Below are positions 19,586 to 31,366 of a DNA stretch of 64,000 nucleotides, piece by piece (position 1 is the first letter of the stretch; every line of letters begins with the position of its first letter). This DNA is from Spiroplasma ixodetis (GTDB lineage: Bacteria > Bacillota_I > Bacilli_A > Mycoplasmatales > VBWQ01), in NCBI RefSeq assembly GCF_027923845.1, contig NZ_AP026933.1:2038040-2102039 (forward strand). The letters run 5' to 3'. The position numbers and the translations under genes are program-made. The notes beneath the pieces were generated by a model, which was not told the origin of the DNA, ran no database searches, and was given only the letters and a program-made list of their open reading frames with translations.

Positions 19586-20674
19586 TGCTGAATTATACTT
19601 GTAAGTGCAAGTAAATAAAATTGCAAAAAATTCTCATATAAAAATTTCATAATGCTAAATTTAGTTTAGAAAAAGTAAGGAGTTTTTATATGAGTTATAA
19701 ACATATTGGGATAGATGAAAGAATTTATATTGAGAATCAATTGAAATTTAAAGTTAAAATTAGTGAAATAGCTAAAAATCTTAATCGAAGTATTAGTACT
19801 ATTATTCGAGAAGTTAATAGAAATAAAGATAATGATCATTATTTTTCATTAATTGCACAAAATAAAGCTGTAAATAGAAAAAAATCACATATTATTTTTC
19901 ATAAGTTTAAATATAAAGATTTAGTCAAATATATACAACAAAAACTATTATTGGGCTGATCACCTGAACAAATTTATGGCAGAATTAAAAATTTTCATAA
20001 ACAATGAGCTATCAGCTTTAAAACAATTTACAATTGAATTTATTCTGGATTATTTGATAAAGTTACTAGTAAAAATTTAAGAAGAAAAGGTAAAAAACGA
20101 AGATCTCAAGAAAATCGTGGTAAATTTAATGGTAAATCAATTAAAGAACGAGATAATAATGTTAATGATCGCATAACTCTTGGTCATTGAGAAGGAGATA
20201 CTATAGTATCATCAAGAGGTAAAAGTAAATCATGTTTAATAACTTTAGTTGAAAGAGTATCACGATTTACTTTAGCAATGTTAGTTAAAAACAAAACTAC
20301 TAAAGTTATTAATAAAAATATCATTCATTATTTATCAATTCTTCCTAAAAATATTGTTAAAACTATTACTTTTGATCGTGGTAAAGAATTTGCAAATTGA
20401 CAACAACTTGAAAAAAAGTTAGATGTGAAAATTTATTTTGCAAATCCATATTTTCATTATTCACCTTGACAAAGAGGTACTAATGAAAATACTAATGGTT
20501 TAATTAGAGAAAAATTTCCTAAAAAATTTATTTTTTCAAAAACTAATAAAAATGAAGTTCATAAATTTATATTGTCTTTAAACCAAAGACCCAGAAAAAT
20601 ACTAAATTATCTTTCACCAATCGAATATTTGAATAGAAAAATAATTTAGTTGCACTTACCTTTACAATTTTGCA
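19586..20674 (+). mobile_element. IS30-family element, copy 1
   Basis: Imperfect inverted ends of about 28 bp (TGCTGAATTATACTTG... and, inward from the right, TGCAAAATTGTAAAGG..., both continuing GTAAGTGCAA). TATA flanks both sides. At 1089 bp it is 9 bp longer than copy 4. Confidence 0.88.
19690..20649 (+). CDS. IS30-family transposase with 3-residue insertion
   Basis: 319 residues, MSYKHIGIDERIYIENQLKF. An N-terminal helix-turn-helix (KISEIAKNLNRSISTIIREV) precedes a DDE core: GHWEGDTIVSS (Asp), ITFDRGKEFANW (Asp) and RGTNENTNGLIREKFP (Glu). The other copies read NPYSPWQRG before the Glu, whereas this one reads NPYFHYSPWQRG, from 9 inserted bases at about 20452. The insertion keeps the frame but sits close to the active site. 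IS30 transposases are also known from spiroplasma plectroviruses. AAGGAG precedes the ATG. Confidence 0.9.
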
Positions 20675-20677
20675 TAT

Positions 20678-20712
20678 AAAATTAGCGAACTTAATTAAAA
20701 AATCGCTAATTT
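20678..20712 (-). terminator. Terminator of mnmG
   Basis: AAATTAGCGA / TCGCTAATTT, a 10-bp stem with a 15-base loop, directly 3' of the mnmG stop. The IS30 right end abuts it. Confidence 0.75.
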
Positions 20713-20713
20713 A

Positions 20714-22597
20714 TTAAATATTTAAATTTGGATATTTGCGTTTTAAAAAAAATAATAAAACTTGAATATCAGCAGGACTAACACCAGAAATTCTTGTAGC
20801 ATGACCAATTGTTAATGGTCTAACACGCTTTAATTTTTCTCTAGCTTCACCAGTAATACTTTCTACTAAATCATAATCAATATCACCAGGAATTTGTTTT
20901 TTTTCTAAATTATTAGTTTGTTGCGCCATTTTTAGTTGTTGATTAATATACCCCGAATATTTAATTGTAATTTCTAATTCCATTAATTGATGATATTGTA
21001 AATCATTTATTAAAGGTAACTGTGAAGTAAACATTGATAATTTGACACCTGGACGTTTAAATAATTCATAAGCAATAATATGATTATCGGGAATTGGACC
21101 TAAATTATTATTATTAATATACTTAGCAACTTCTGAATTGGGACTAACTTTAATAGTTTTTAATTTTTCAACAATATTAAACATTAATTTTTGTTGAATT
21201 TTAAATTGTGATCAACGTTGTTCACTAACTAAGCCAACTTGATAACCATATTTAATTAATCTTGTTTGAGCATTATCATTTCGTAATAATAAACGATGTT
21301 CAGCTAAAGAAGTTAATAAACGATAAGGTTCAACTGTTCCTTTTGTTACTAAATCATCAATTAAAAGTCCGATATATGCTTCATCACGCTTTAAAATTAA
21401 TGGTTTTTCTTTTTTTATTTTTAAATGTGCGTTAATTCCGGCCATTAAACCTTGACACGCTGCTTCTTCATAACCACTAGTACCATTAATTTGACCAGCA
21501 CTAAATAAGTTTTTAATTAATTTAGTTTCCAATGTTGGTCATAATTGTGTTGGTTCAAAAGCATCATATTCAATAGCATATGCTCATTTTAATACTTCAC
21601 AATTTTCTAAACCAGGTAATGTTCTCAACATTTTATCTTGCACATCAATTGGCATCGATGTTGAAAAACCTTGGACATAAATTGAATCCAAAGCAAGTGA
21701 TTCTGGCTCTAAGAAAATTTGATGACGAGGCTTATCAGCAAAACGTACTACTTTATCCTCAATACTTGGACAATAACGTGGTCCAGTACCTTGTGCTTCA
21801 CCATTATACATTGGTGATTTATCTAAATTATTATTAATAATGGTATGAGTTTTATCATTTGTATAAAGTAAATAACAAGGTAACTGTTTTGCTAATGGTA
21901 AAAAATTTTTAGTTTCATGTGAAAATGCTAAAGGTAAATCACTACCTAGTTCAATATTAGTTTTGTCAAAATCAATACTATTTTTTTTAATACGAGGTGG
22001 TGTTCCTGTTTTTAAACGTATCATATTAAAGCCTACAATTTTTAATTGTTCAGAAATACCATTACTTGTTCTTTGACCATCTGGTCCTTCTGATTTCTTA
22101 TTATGACCTTGTAAAGTTAAAGCTGTCATATAAGTGCCAGTAGTTAAAATCACAATTTCACTAGTAATTTTTTCGCCATTCTCTAAAATAACACCCTTAG
22201 AAGTGTTTTCTTCAATTATTAATGATTGTACCATAACTTCTAAAATTGTTAAATTTTCTTGTTTATTTATTGCATTTTGCATATATTGTGAATAAGCAAT
22301 TTTATCAGATTGAGCACGAATAGCTCAAACTGCTGGACCACGTGAATGATTTAATAGTTTCATTTGCAAAGCAGTAGCATCTGCTGCTTTAGCCATTTCG
22401 CCACCAAGTGCATCAATTTCACGAACCACAACTCCTTTGGCGGGTCCACCAATAGAAGGATTACATGGCATTAATGCAATTTTAGTTTTATCAAGAGTAA
22501 TAATAGCGGTTTTATGACCTGCTCGTGCAGAAGATAATGCCGCTTCAACACCAGCATGACCAGCACCAATTACAATAATTTCATAGTCATATTTCAT
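20714..22597 (-). CDS. mnmG: tRNA uridine-5-carboxymethylaminomethyl modification enzyme MnmG (GidA)
   Basis: 627 residues, the family's usual length. With MnmE it installs the cmnm5 group on U34 of certain tRNAs, using FAD, in the cytoplasm. The N-terminal FAD-binding Rossmann motif is [20 protein letters not shown]. The family signatures [11 protein letters not shown] and [10 protein letters not shown] follow, as do the conserved [11 protein letters not shown] (about residues 270-280) and the C-terminal helical domain ending in [14 protein letters not shown]. Start ATG 22597 is chosen because GGAGGTGA lies 6 bases upstream; an in-frame start 15 bases earlier lacks this. Several UGA codons are Trp. 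The gene stands alone, with IS elements on both sides. Confidence 0.96.
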
Positions 22598-22786
22598 TGA
22601 TTTCACCTCCATTTCATAAAATATTACATATCAAAATTAATAACATCAAAAATCAGAAATTTTATTTTTAATTTCTTTAGTAATGTTATCATAAACAAGC
22701 AAAATATTCATGTACTTTTTAGACTTTTATTAAATAAAATTGAATTTTAGTTAATAATCTTCTCAATTATAATTCATTATCTTTTA

Positions 22787-23725
22787 CGGACTTCTCCCCA
22801 CATGTACTTGTGGAGGGAATAATGAAACTGAATGAATTCAACAATGCTTTTCAAACTGAACAGCAATGTCTTGCATATATAACAAATTTGAAAGAAAACA
22901 AATGTATTAGGTGTTTTAATTTTAATTTGAATACTTCTGATTTAAAAAGAATGAGATGTTTAAAATGTAATCAAACATTTAGCATTCTCACAGGCACCAT
23001 ATTTTCAAGGTCACAAACATCTTTAACATCTTGGTTTTATCTTATCTTTAGATGAATAAACACCAAACATGGAATTCCATCAACAGATATTGCAAAAGAA
23101 TTGGGAGTGACTTTGAAAACTGCTTGAAGAATGACTCATAAAATCAGAACACGTATTGCAAAACAAAAACCTCAATTTATTGTTGAAGGTACAGTGCAAA
23201 TTGATGAAATGTATATTTCACATATGGGTTTTAAAAAACAAGGAAGATCCTTGGTGAATAAAACCTTGATTGTTGGCATTTATCAAAAAACAACCAATAA
23301 TTTAATTGTGAAAGTATTGAAAAACGCAAAGAGTAAAAATCTTTTGCAGTTTGCAAAAAACCACATTTCTTCAAAATGTCTTGTATATACTGATTCTTGA
23401 AAAGGATATTGCGATTTTAAATCAGTTTTCACTAAGCATGAAACAGTTAACCATCAAGATGGCTATGTTTCAAAAATTGGTGTAAATACCAACCAAATTG
23501 AATCAGTTTGAAAACATATAAGAAGAACATTTAAAACACATATCAAAGTTGCAAAACATCATGTTCATTTATATGATAAAGAAGCTGCATATAAATTCAA
23601 CAAGATACCTAGTTTTGAAACTGTAATGCTATGTTTGATTTAAAAATGTGGGGAGAAGTCCGTAGATAGGCTTTTCTCAGCATTTATGTGATAAAATTAA
23701 AATAGTACATAAAGGGAGAAAAGCC
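22787..23725 (+). mobile_element. IS1595-family element, type A, copy 5
   Basis: 939 bp flanked by ATCTTTTA at 22779-22786 and 23726-23733, in the intergenic space upstream of mnmG. Confidence 0.95.
22822..23643 (+). CDS. IS1595-family transposase, type A
   Basis: Intact frame. It has Ile for Leu in QIDEMYISH, Asn for Ser in CFNFN, and Asp for Ala in LYDKEAAYKF, which makes it the most divergent type A copy here. Confidence 0.92.
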
Positions 23726-23828
23726 ATCTTTTATACAAGATATAAATATTATTTAAAGAATTAGTGCTGCACCTAAAAATAGCAACTGTTTTAATTAATA
23801 ATCATTAATACTAATTAAAAGCCAGTAA

Positions 23829-23957
23829 TTACTTACTTTTAAGTATTTTATTTATTAGCACAAGATGTGTTTTTATTGAAAAGACACTTTTGTCATTAAC
23901 ATTGGTGACTGTATCCAATGGTGATAAAACATATGCAACATCTATTTCTTTTTCCAT
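23829..23957 (-). CDS. Hypothetical small protein (42 residues)
   Basis: Reads MEKEIDVAYVLSPLDTVTNV, then NDKSVFSIKTHLVLINKILK and ends SK. AGAGGT lies 7 bases before the ATG, which supports translation. No membrane segment, Cys motif or known family is seen. It lies alone between an IS1595 copy and the exonuclease-like gene and is on the same strand as the latter. Confidence 0.45.
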   Translation of the reverse strand: MEKEIDVAYVLSPLDTVTNVNDKSVFSIKTHLVLINKILKSK

Positions 23958-24117
23958 AACTGTAACCTCTTTTGTATACAATTTGACTTAAATAATTTAT
24001 CTTAATATCCCTACATAAGTATAATTATAATGTTAATTTTTAAATTTGCAAATTTTTATTTACTATACCTTTAAACTTAAAAAGTATTTTTATATATAAA
24101 AATACATCTTATATTAA

Positions 24118-24906
24118 TTAAGATAAAGAATCACCAAATAATTTCCCCATTTTAATATTAAGATTATTACATAAAGTTTTTAAATGGTAATGTTCACTGA
24201 AATGTATATTAATTAATTTATGTAAAGTGGTAACATCTGCCAATGGATCATGATGATCAAATTTAATTTGATTACTATGAGCAAGAGCACTTAAACGGTT
24301 ATTAGGATAATCATATGTTCTTCTAAATAACTTAACTGAACAAATGTAAAAAAAATTAGGACATTTTAAATCATAATGATTAATTAATGATCTTAAGATA
24401 TTAATGTTAAAGTTAGCGTGATGAGCAATAACAACAGTATTTTCAGTAAAAAAAGTAACGATGTCTACTCATAATTCTTTAAAGTTTGACATTAAAGATA
24501 CGCTTTCACTTGTAATTCCATGAACATGAGAAAAAGTAAATTCTTCGGGATGTGGTTTAATTAATGAACTATAAGTTTTGACAATTTTACCTTGTGTTAC
24601 TTTTATCATAATTAATTGACAAGCACTTGTTTTATTCGAATTTGCAATTTCAAAATCAATAAAAACATAATTAGTATTATCAATCCCTCAATCATGAACA
24701 CTAAATTTTTTCTTACTATTTAATTTTGATTGCTTTCTTTTTAATAACATTTTTTTAGCAAAAAGATTTTTACTATCTTTACTTTTATACTGTTTAAAAG
24801 GTGTAATTATTTCTTGTTTTCCTTCTATATTACCTTTTGATTCAGAATTATCATCTGTTTCAAAATCATCATTTGTCTTCTTGAATTTTACACTTTTAAA
24901 AAACAT
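24118..24906 (-). CDS. DnaQ-like 3'-5' exonuclease domain protein, altered active site
   Basis: 262 residues. The first ~75 are Lys/Ser/Asn-rich and look disordered. A DEDDh exonuclease fold follows: motif I FIDFEIANSN (Asp, Glu), motif II AHHANFNINIL, motif III HHDPLADVTTL (His, Asp). In active family members motif II reads NAxFD. Here the Asp is Asn (aat), so one metal ligand is missing. HPEEFTFSHVHGIT matches the loop after the first strand pair of epsilon-type proofreaders. The protein may bind nucleic acid without cutting, or may cut weakly. A single in-frame UGA is Trp. Terminator and promoter are not obvious. Confidence 0.75.
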
Positions 24907-25187
24907 ATTAATGGCAATAGCACCTTTCTATCTAAATTTTCATAAATTAATATTAGTTATTCCTTTGATAAATTATAACATTGATAAGTTAGAGTAACTA
25001 TATTTTTAATTATAAAACTTCATTTTTTGCAAAATTCGCAAAATTGTAAAGGTAAGTGCAACTAAATTATTTTTCTATTCAAATATTCGATTGGTGAAAG
25101 ATAATTTAGTATTTTTCTGGGTCTTTGGTTTAAAGACAATATAAATTTATGAACTTCATTTTTATTAGTTTTTGAAAAAATAAATTT

Positions 25188-26128
25188 GGCTTTTCTCCCT
25201 TTATGTACTATTTTTAAATCTTATCACATAAATGCTGAGAAAAGCCTATCTACGAACTTCTCCCCACATTTTTAAATAAAACATAGCATTACAGTTTCAA
25301 AACTAGGTATGTTATTGAATTTATATGCAGCTTCTTTTGCATATAAATGAATATGATGTTTTGCAACTTTGATATGTGTTTTAAATGTTCTTCGTATATG
25401 TTTTCATACTGACTCAATTTGGTTGGTATTTACACCAGTTTTTGAAACATAGCCATCTTGATGGTTAACTGTTTCATGCTTAGTGAAAACTGATTTAAAA
25501 TCGCAATATCCTTTTCAAAAATCAGTATGTACAACACACTTTGAAGAAATGTGGTTTATTGCAAACTGCAAAAGATTTTTACTGTTTGCGTTTTTCAATA
25601 CTTTCACAATCAGATTGTTGGTTGTTTTTTCATAAATACCAACAATCAAGGTTTTATTCAACAAGGATCTTCCTTGTTTTTTAAACCCCATATGTGAAAG
25701 ATACATTTCATCCATTTGCACTATGCCTTCAACAATGAATTGAGGTTTTTGTTTAGCAATGGCACTTCGGATTTTATGACCCATTCTTCAAGCTGTTTTC
25801 AAGGTCACTCCCAATTCTTTTGCAACATCAGTTGATGGAATTCCATGTTTGGTGTTTATTCATCTAAAAATGAGATAAAACCAAGATATTAAAGGTGTTT
25901 GTGACTTTGAAAATATAGTGCCCGTGAGAATACTGAATGTTTGATGACATTTCAAACATCTCATTCTTCTTAAATTAGAAGTATTCAAATTAAAACTAGA
26001 ACACCTACTACATTTGATTTGTTTCAAACTTGCTATATATGCAAGACATTGTTTTTCAGTTTGAAAAGTATTATTGAACTCATTCAATTTCATTGTTTCC
26101 TCCACAAGTACATGTGGGGAGAAGTTCG
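25188..26128 (-). mobile_element. IS1595-family element, type B, copy 2
   Basis: 941 bp flanked by ATAAATTT at 25180-25187 and 26129-26136. A short stretch near 25490-25510 follows the type A sequence. Confidence 0.95.
25272..26093 (-). CDS. IS1595-family transposase, type B
   Basis: Intact 273-residue frame with CLKCHQTF zinc ribbon and QMDEMYLSH. It differs from other type B copies near WKGYCDFKSV, which is type A-like. Confidence 0.92.
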
Positions 26129-27196
26129 ATAAATTTTTTAGGAAATTTTTCTCTAATTAAACCATTAGTATTTTCATTAGTACCTCTTTGTCAAGGTGAA
26201 TATGGATTTGCAAAATAAATTTTCACATCTAACTTTTTTTCAAGTTGTTGTCAATTTGCAAATTCTTTACCACGATCAAAAGTAATAGTTTTAACAATAT
26301 TTTTAGGAAGAATTGATAAATAATGAATGATATTTTTATTAATAACTTTAGTAGTTTTGTTTTTAACTAACATTGCTAAAGTAAATCGTGATACTCTTTC
26401 AACTAAAGTTATTAAACATGATTTACTTTTACCTCTTGATGATACTATAGTATCTCCTTCTCAATGACCAAGAGTTATGCGATCATTAACATTATTATCT
26501 CGTTCTTTAATTGATTTACCATTAAATTTACCACGATTTTCTTGAGATCTTCGTTTTTTACCTTTTCTTCTTAAATTTTTACTAGTAACTTTATCAAATA
26601 ATCCAGAATAAATTCAATTGTAAATTGTTTTAAAGCTGATAGCTCATTGTTTATGAAAATTTTTAATTCTGCCATAAATTTGTTCAGGTGATCAGCCCAA
26701 TAATAGTTTTTGTTGTATATATTTGACTAAATCTTTATATTTAAACTTATGAAAAATAATATGTGATTTTTTTCTATTTACAGCTTTATTTTGTGCAATT
26801 AATGAAAAATAATGATCATTATCTTTATTTCTATTAACTTCTCGAATAATAGTACTAATACTTCGATTAAGATTTTTAGCTATTTCATTAATTTTAACTT
26901 TAAATTTCAATTGATTCTCAATATAAATTCTTTCATCTATCCCAATATGTTTATAACTCATATAAAAACTCCTTACTTTTTCTAAACTAAATTTAGCATT
27001 ATGAAATTTTTATATGAGAATTTTTTGCAATTTTATTTACTTGCACTTACAAGTATAATTCAGCATTTTAATTTTAAAAAATGTATTTTTACCTATATGA
27101 ATTTCCTTTGCTTTTTATAAAAAAATAAGTTACAATTCTTAGTGAATATTTAATTATTATTTAATTATTATTTAGTTTAAGGAGAATAACAATCAA

Positions 27197-28009
27197 ATGC
27201 GTAAATTAATCACTTTATTTTCAACACTTAGTTTACTTTCTTCTTCTGTGAGTACTATTGTGGCTTGTGGTACTGGAGATGGTTCAAAGATTGAAACAAA
27301 TTTTAAAAACGAGCCATCAAACAAAGATGGTGATCCGTTAGTTGATTATGTTTATAATAAATACTATCAATATGATACTAAACTTTTATATAAACCACTT
27401 ACTGCATTTATGCAACTAGCAGCAGACAAAATTAGAATTGATCGTAATGCATTAGAAGTTACAGATGCTGCTAGGGATTTTTATAATAGTGATCAATATA
27501 AATCAGGTAATTATGAGAGTATTAATTATAATGTTAATAATGATCCAAATAAAGTAATGAATGAACCATTTAGTTGTAAAGATGCAAATGGAAGTCTTTT
27601 AGTTTTTGGTTTAACTGATAATGATATATCTAAACAGCAATATTATGGTTATTGATATGTTACATATGAAACAGCAACAGAAGCAGAAAATCCTTCAAAA
27701 GTTGCTAAAACTAGTATTGTTTCACCAAAAATTACTGACTTTAAAGATGATAAAAATAAAACCATTATTAAAAAAGGTTGAATTCACTTATTCTTTATAA
27801 TGAAAGATTCAAAAATGAATAAAACTTTTAAAATTGATTTTAATATTCAAATTGATGTAAGTTTTAGTTTATGAGTTGATAAAAATAAAAAAGAAATAGT
27901 TGTTATTAATCCAAATACTATTGATAAAGCTTTGGGTGATGTTGATTTTCGTAACCCAGATAAAGTGGTTCATGAAAGAATAAATAACATGACTTTTTCA
28001 GAATCATAA
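27197..28009 (+). CDS. Surface lipoprotein
   Basis: 270 residues with a classical lipoprotein signal, MRKLITLFSTLSLLSSSVST then lipobox IVACG (Cys 24). The mature part is hydrophilic and Asp/Asn/Lys-rich, without Cys anchors or known catalytic motifs. Segments such as WIHLFFIMKDSKMNKTFKID suggest beta-rich repeats. AAGGAG lies before the ATG. Its stop overlaps the rlmH start (TAATG), so the two are translationally coupled despite unrelated roles. UGA codons encode Trp in the second half. The family is not recognised beyond 'lipoprotein'. Confidence 0.85.
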
Positions 28010-28482
28010 TGATAAATATTAAAATTGTTTGTATTGGTCAGTTGTCACAAACATATTGAAAATCAGCTGCCAAAGATTATTTAGAACGAATTAAAAAACG
28101 AACTAATATTGAAACAAAAAATATTATCGAGTCTAAATTAAATTCAATTCCTAATAATATTAAAATTGAAACTAATAAAATCACTGAATACATATCAAAG
28201 AATAATGATTATCAATGATTTTTATTAGATTTATCAGGACAATTAATAAGTAGCGAACAATTATCACAGATGATTAATAAAAATCAAATTTATCAACAAG
28301 GTAAAATTGGTTTTATTATTGGTGGTAGTAATGGTGTCGCACAAATATTAAAAGACAATATTAATTTAATTAAAATTTCCTTTGGTAAAATAACATTACC
28401 TCATCAATTATGTTATGTTGTTTTATTAGAGCAAATATATCGTTCATTACAAATACTTAATAATCAAAGTTATCATAAGTAG
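28009..28482 (+). CDS. rlmH: 23S rRNA (pseudouridine1915-N3)-methyltransferase RlmH
   Basis: 157 residues, the normal family size. It methylates pseudouridine 1915 of 23S rRNA on assembled ribosomes, using S-adenosylmethionine. SPOUT-fold hallmarks are visible: FLLDLSGQLISSEQLSQMI, the glycine loop IGFIIGGSNG, the C-terminal knot region SFGKITLPHQL, and the invariant tail LLEQIYRSL...SYHK. The ATG overlaps the previous stop. ung follows after 12 bases, so lipoprotein-rlmH-ung look like one transcript. UGA gives Trp at QTYWKSA and YQWFLL. Confidence 0.95.
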
Positions 28483-28494
28483 TAGGTGAAAGAA

Positions 28495-29166
28495 ATGTAT
28501 AATAAAACTTTATTTTTTGATTCCTCATGATTAGAATTTTTTCAACAAGAATATAAAGAAACATATTTTACTAAATTATTAGAAGATATTAAAAAAGAAT
28601 ATCAGACTTATCTTTGTTATCCTCAATGAGAAGAAATATTTCAAGCTTTTAAAATAACTCCTTTATCAAAGGTTAAAGTAATAATATTAGGTCAAGATCC
28701 TTATCATCAGCCAAATCAAGCTCATGGTTTAGCATTTAGTGTTAAAACAAATACTCCATTACCACCAAGTTTAAAAAACATTTTTCAAGAACTAAAAAAT
28801 GATTTAAATATTGAAAAAGATAATGATGGTAATTTAACAACTTGAGCTAAACAGGGAGTTTTGCTTTTAAATACAACTTTAACTGTCAGACAAAGTCAAC
28901 CTAATAGTCATTTACAATATCAATGAGTAACTTTTACTGATCATGTTTTATCATTTTTAAATTTAAACTGTACTAATCTTGTTCTTATTTTATGAGGTAA
29001 AAATGCAAGAAATAAAAAAATGTTAATTGACACAGAAAAACATTTTATTATTGAGAGTGCACATCCTTCACCTTTAAGTGCTTATAATGGTTTTTTTAAT
29101 TCAAGACCATTTAGCAAAACTAATAATTGATTGATTTCAAAAAATAAAACTCCTATTAAGTGATAA
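28495..29166 (+). CDS. ung: Uracil-DNA glycosylase
   Basis: 223 residues. It removes uracil from DNA as the first step of base excision repair. Catalytic water-activating motif [17 protein letters not shown] (about 65-81), [32 protein letters not shown] and the minor-groove loop [20 protein letters not shown] are all conserved in order, so it should be active. AGGTGAAAG precedes the ATG. It ends TGA-TAA (Trp then stop). Confidence 0.96.
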
Positions 29167-29275
29167 AAATAAAAAAATACTAATTTTATTATATGTATTT
29201 AAGCAAACAATGTTATGATATATTTGTTAAAATTAATAAGTTTTAAAGAATATTTCGGGAATGGTGGTTATTTAA

Positions 29276-30223
29276 ATGCCCAATAATTTAATATTTAATC
29301 ACATATTTTCTCAACGATATGATTTAAATACCTTAAATTTATTTAGTAGATCTACAGCTATTTATTTAATTATTACTTTAAGTAGCATAATGTTAGCATA
29401 TATTTTAATGAATAGTTTTTGAAAATGATTTCGTAAAGATAAATATAAAGGTGTTCGTTTTACTACTAAAAATATTGCTTATATAACAATGTTATCTTCG
29501 GTATCAGTTGTGGCAACTATTATTGTTTCTATTACGATACCCATTACAGTATTACCACCAATTAGAATTGCTTTTGAGGGTTTAATGATTAAAATAACCG
29601 GTTATATGTTTGGTCCAATTATAGGTATTATTTGTGCTGCAGTAACGGATATTTTAGTAATGTTATTTGTTCCTTCATATATTAGCATTTATTATATGTT
29701 TTGTATTATTTTCACTGGTTTTTTGGCAGGAATTGCTGGAATATTTAAAGTAAAACTAAAAGATTATCCATGAGTTATTTTTGCTTTAATTAATTTTTTT
29801 ATTATTTTCTTTGCTGGTGGTGGTATGTATATTGTTATTTCAGGTAAGCAATCATCATATTCTATGTCAGGAATTATTGTTAATAAATATGTTCTGGCTA
29901 GTATTATGGGTGGTGGTGGCATTATTGGCCTATTAAGTATTTATAGTGTTTTATTTTATTATTTATTGAAAAAAGAAATTTATAGAATTAAAGAAATTTT
30001 ACCAATTATTTTATTAGCGGTAGTAGCCGAGTATGTAACAACAGTGCTTATAGCCTCCTATGCTGATATGACTTTATTTGATCCTAATGCCAAGGATTAT
30101 GGAGTAACAGCAATTATGAGAATTGTGCAAGCGCCTCTTAAAATTATAATTAATTCAATTATAATTTATGTGACTTGAAGAACTGTTAATCCTTTAATTA
30201 ATATTGATAATAATAATTATTAA
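29276..30223 (+). CDS. ECF transporter substrate-binding (S) component, folate-type
   Basis: 315 residues and about seven to eight membrane segments. It is a membrane S subunit that captures a vitamin and docks on the shared ECF A/A'/T module encoded elsewhere. Features match S components: a first helix ending near residue 45, then NIAYITMLSSVSVVATIIVS, an arginine loop LPPIRIAFEGLMIKITGYMFGP, and GIICAAVTDILVML. Linkage to folC and to a second S component suggests folate or a related pterin as ligand; this is inferred from context. Start at 29276 follows GGGAATGGTGG. The folC start lies 18 bases downstream. Confidence 0.82.
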
Positions 30224-30241
30224 ATAAAGGATTTTAAAAAT

Positions 30242-31366
30242 ATGAATGAAGAATTTTTTAAAAAAATATCTAAATATTCAAATAAAGATTGTTTAAAAAA
30301 ATTAAAAATTATTACTCCAAAGTATTTAAACAATAATATTAAGTATATTCATGTAACTGGAACAAACGGTAAAGGTTCAGTATCGCGTTTAATTTTTGCT
30401 ATATTATCACAAACCTTAAAACAAAAAATTGGTTTGTTTACTTCTCCCCATATTGAGTTTGTTAATGAACGAATTATTGTTAATGATAGAATGATTAGTA
30501 ATCAAGATTTAGTTCGTATTAGAGACTTGATTTTTGATGATATTGAATATTATCAATTAGGTTTTTTTGGTATTTTAACTTTAATTGCATTAATTTATTT
30601 TCAAGAACAAAATGTGCAATGAGCAATAATTGAAGTTGGGATTGGTGGAAAAATTGATCCTACAAATATCATTGATGCAACATATGCTATTATCACTTCA
30701 ATTGGTAAAGATCATCAAGATAGACTTGGTAAAACTACATCTGAAATATTACATCAAAAATTGGGAATAGTAAAATCAACGACAAAAAATCTTTTTATTT
30801 CAGGTAATTTAAATAATAAATTAAAAAAGCAAATCGATATGGAAGGTTGTAAACCTATATATTCTCCAAGATTAATCAATGAACCATACTATCAAGAAAA
30901 TAAAGAATTAGTTTTAACAGTAATTTCAAAAACATTTTTAGAAATTAATATTAAACAAGCTTTAAAAATCATTAATAATACTAATATTAGATTACGATTT
31001 GAGAAATATCAAATTAATGATAAAATTATTTATTTTGATGCTGCTCATAATATTGATGGTATTAAAGCATTAATTAAAACGCTAAAAATTAATAAAATTA
31101 TTCCTCAACAAATTATATTTTCTTGTTTAAAAAATAAATATCCACAAAAATTAATTAGTTGTTTAAAAAAAGTCTCAGATAATATTATTATTTGTAGTAA
31201 TAATAATTTAAATAGTATTACTGGTGAATTTTTTGATTATCAAAAAATGATTAAATGTAGCCCTCATAAAATAATTTTAATTACGGGTTCTTGTTATTTT
31301 TTAGCAGATGTTTATAATTATTTAAGAACAAAGAAAATAATTATGATAAAAAAGGGTGGTAATTAA
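30242..31366 (+). CDS. folC: Folylpolyglutamate synthase / dihydrofolate synthase
   Basis: 374 residues. It adds glutamate to folate with ATP so that imported folate stays in the cell. The Mur-ligase-like P-loop is HVTGTNGKGSVSR (about 38-50). TSPHIEFVNERI (folate-binding loop), EVGIGGKIDPTN, ITSIGKDHQD and the C-domain motif YFDAAHNIDGI are present. The canonical GGRxDATN is GGKIDPTN, a mild change. The gene ends exactly where the second S component begins (TAAATG), implying coupling. Its place between two vitamin transport proteins makes a folate salvage operon. UGA encodes Trp at VQWAII. Confidence 0.93.

Larger units (their letters stand above)
25062..26961 (-). pseudogene. IS30-family transposase, split by IS1595
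   Basis: 26961-26137 plus 25187-25062 gives an exact 317-codon frame (951 bp with stop) once IS1595 and one ATAAATTT are removed. It differs from copy 1 by INEIA for ISEIA and lacks the 9-bp insertion. The insertion falls after IREKFPKKF, so the DDE core is encoded but the C-terminus is lost. Confidence 0.88.
25037..27065 (-). mobile_element. IS30-family element, copy 2, split by IS1595
   Basis: IS30 ends at 25037 (CGCAAAATTGTAAAGG) and 27065 (AATTCAGCA). No clear target duplication beyond TT is seen. IS1595 type B sits inside at 25188-26128. Confidence 0.85.
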
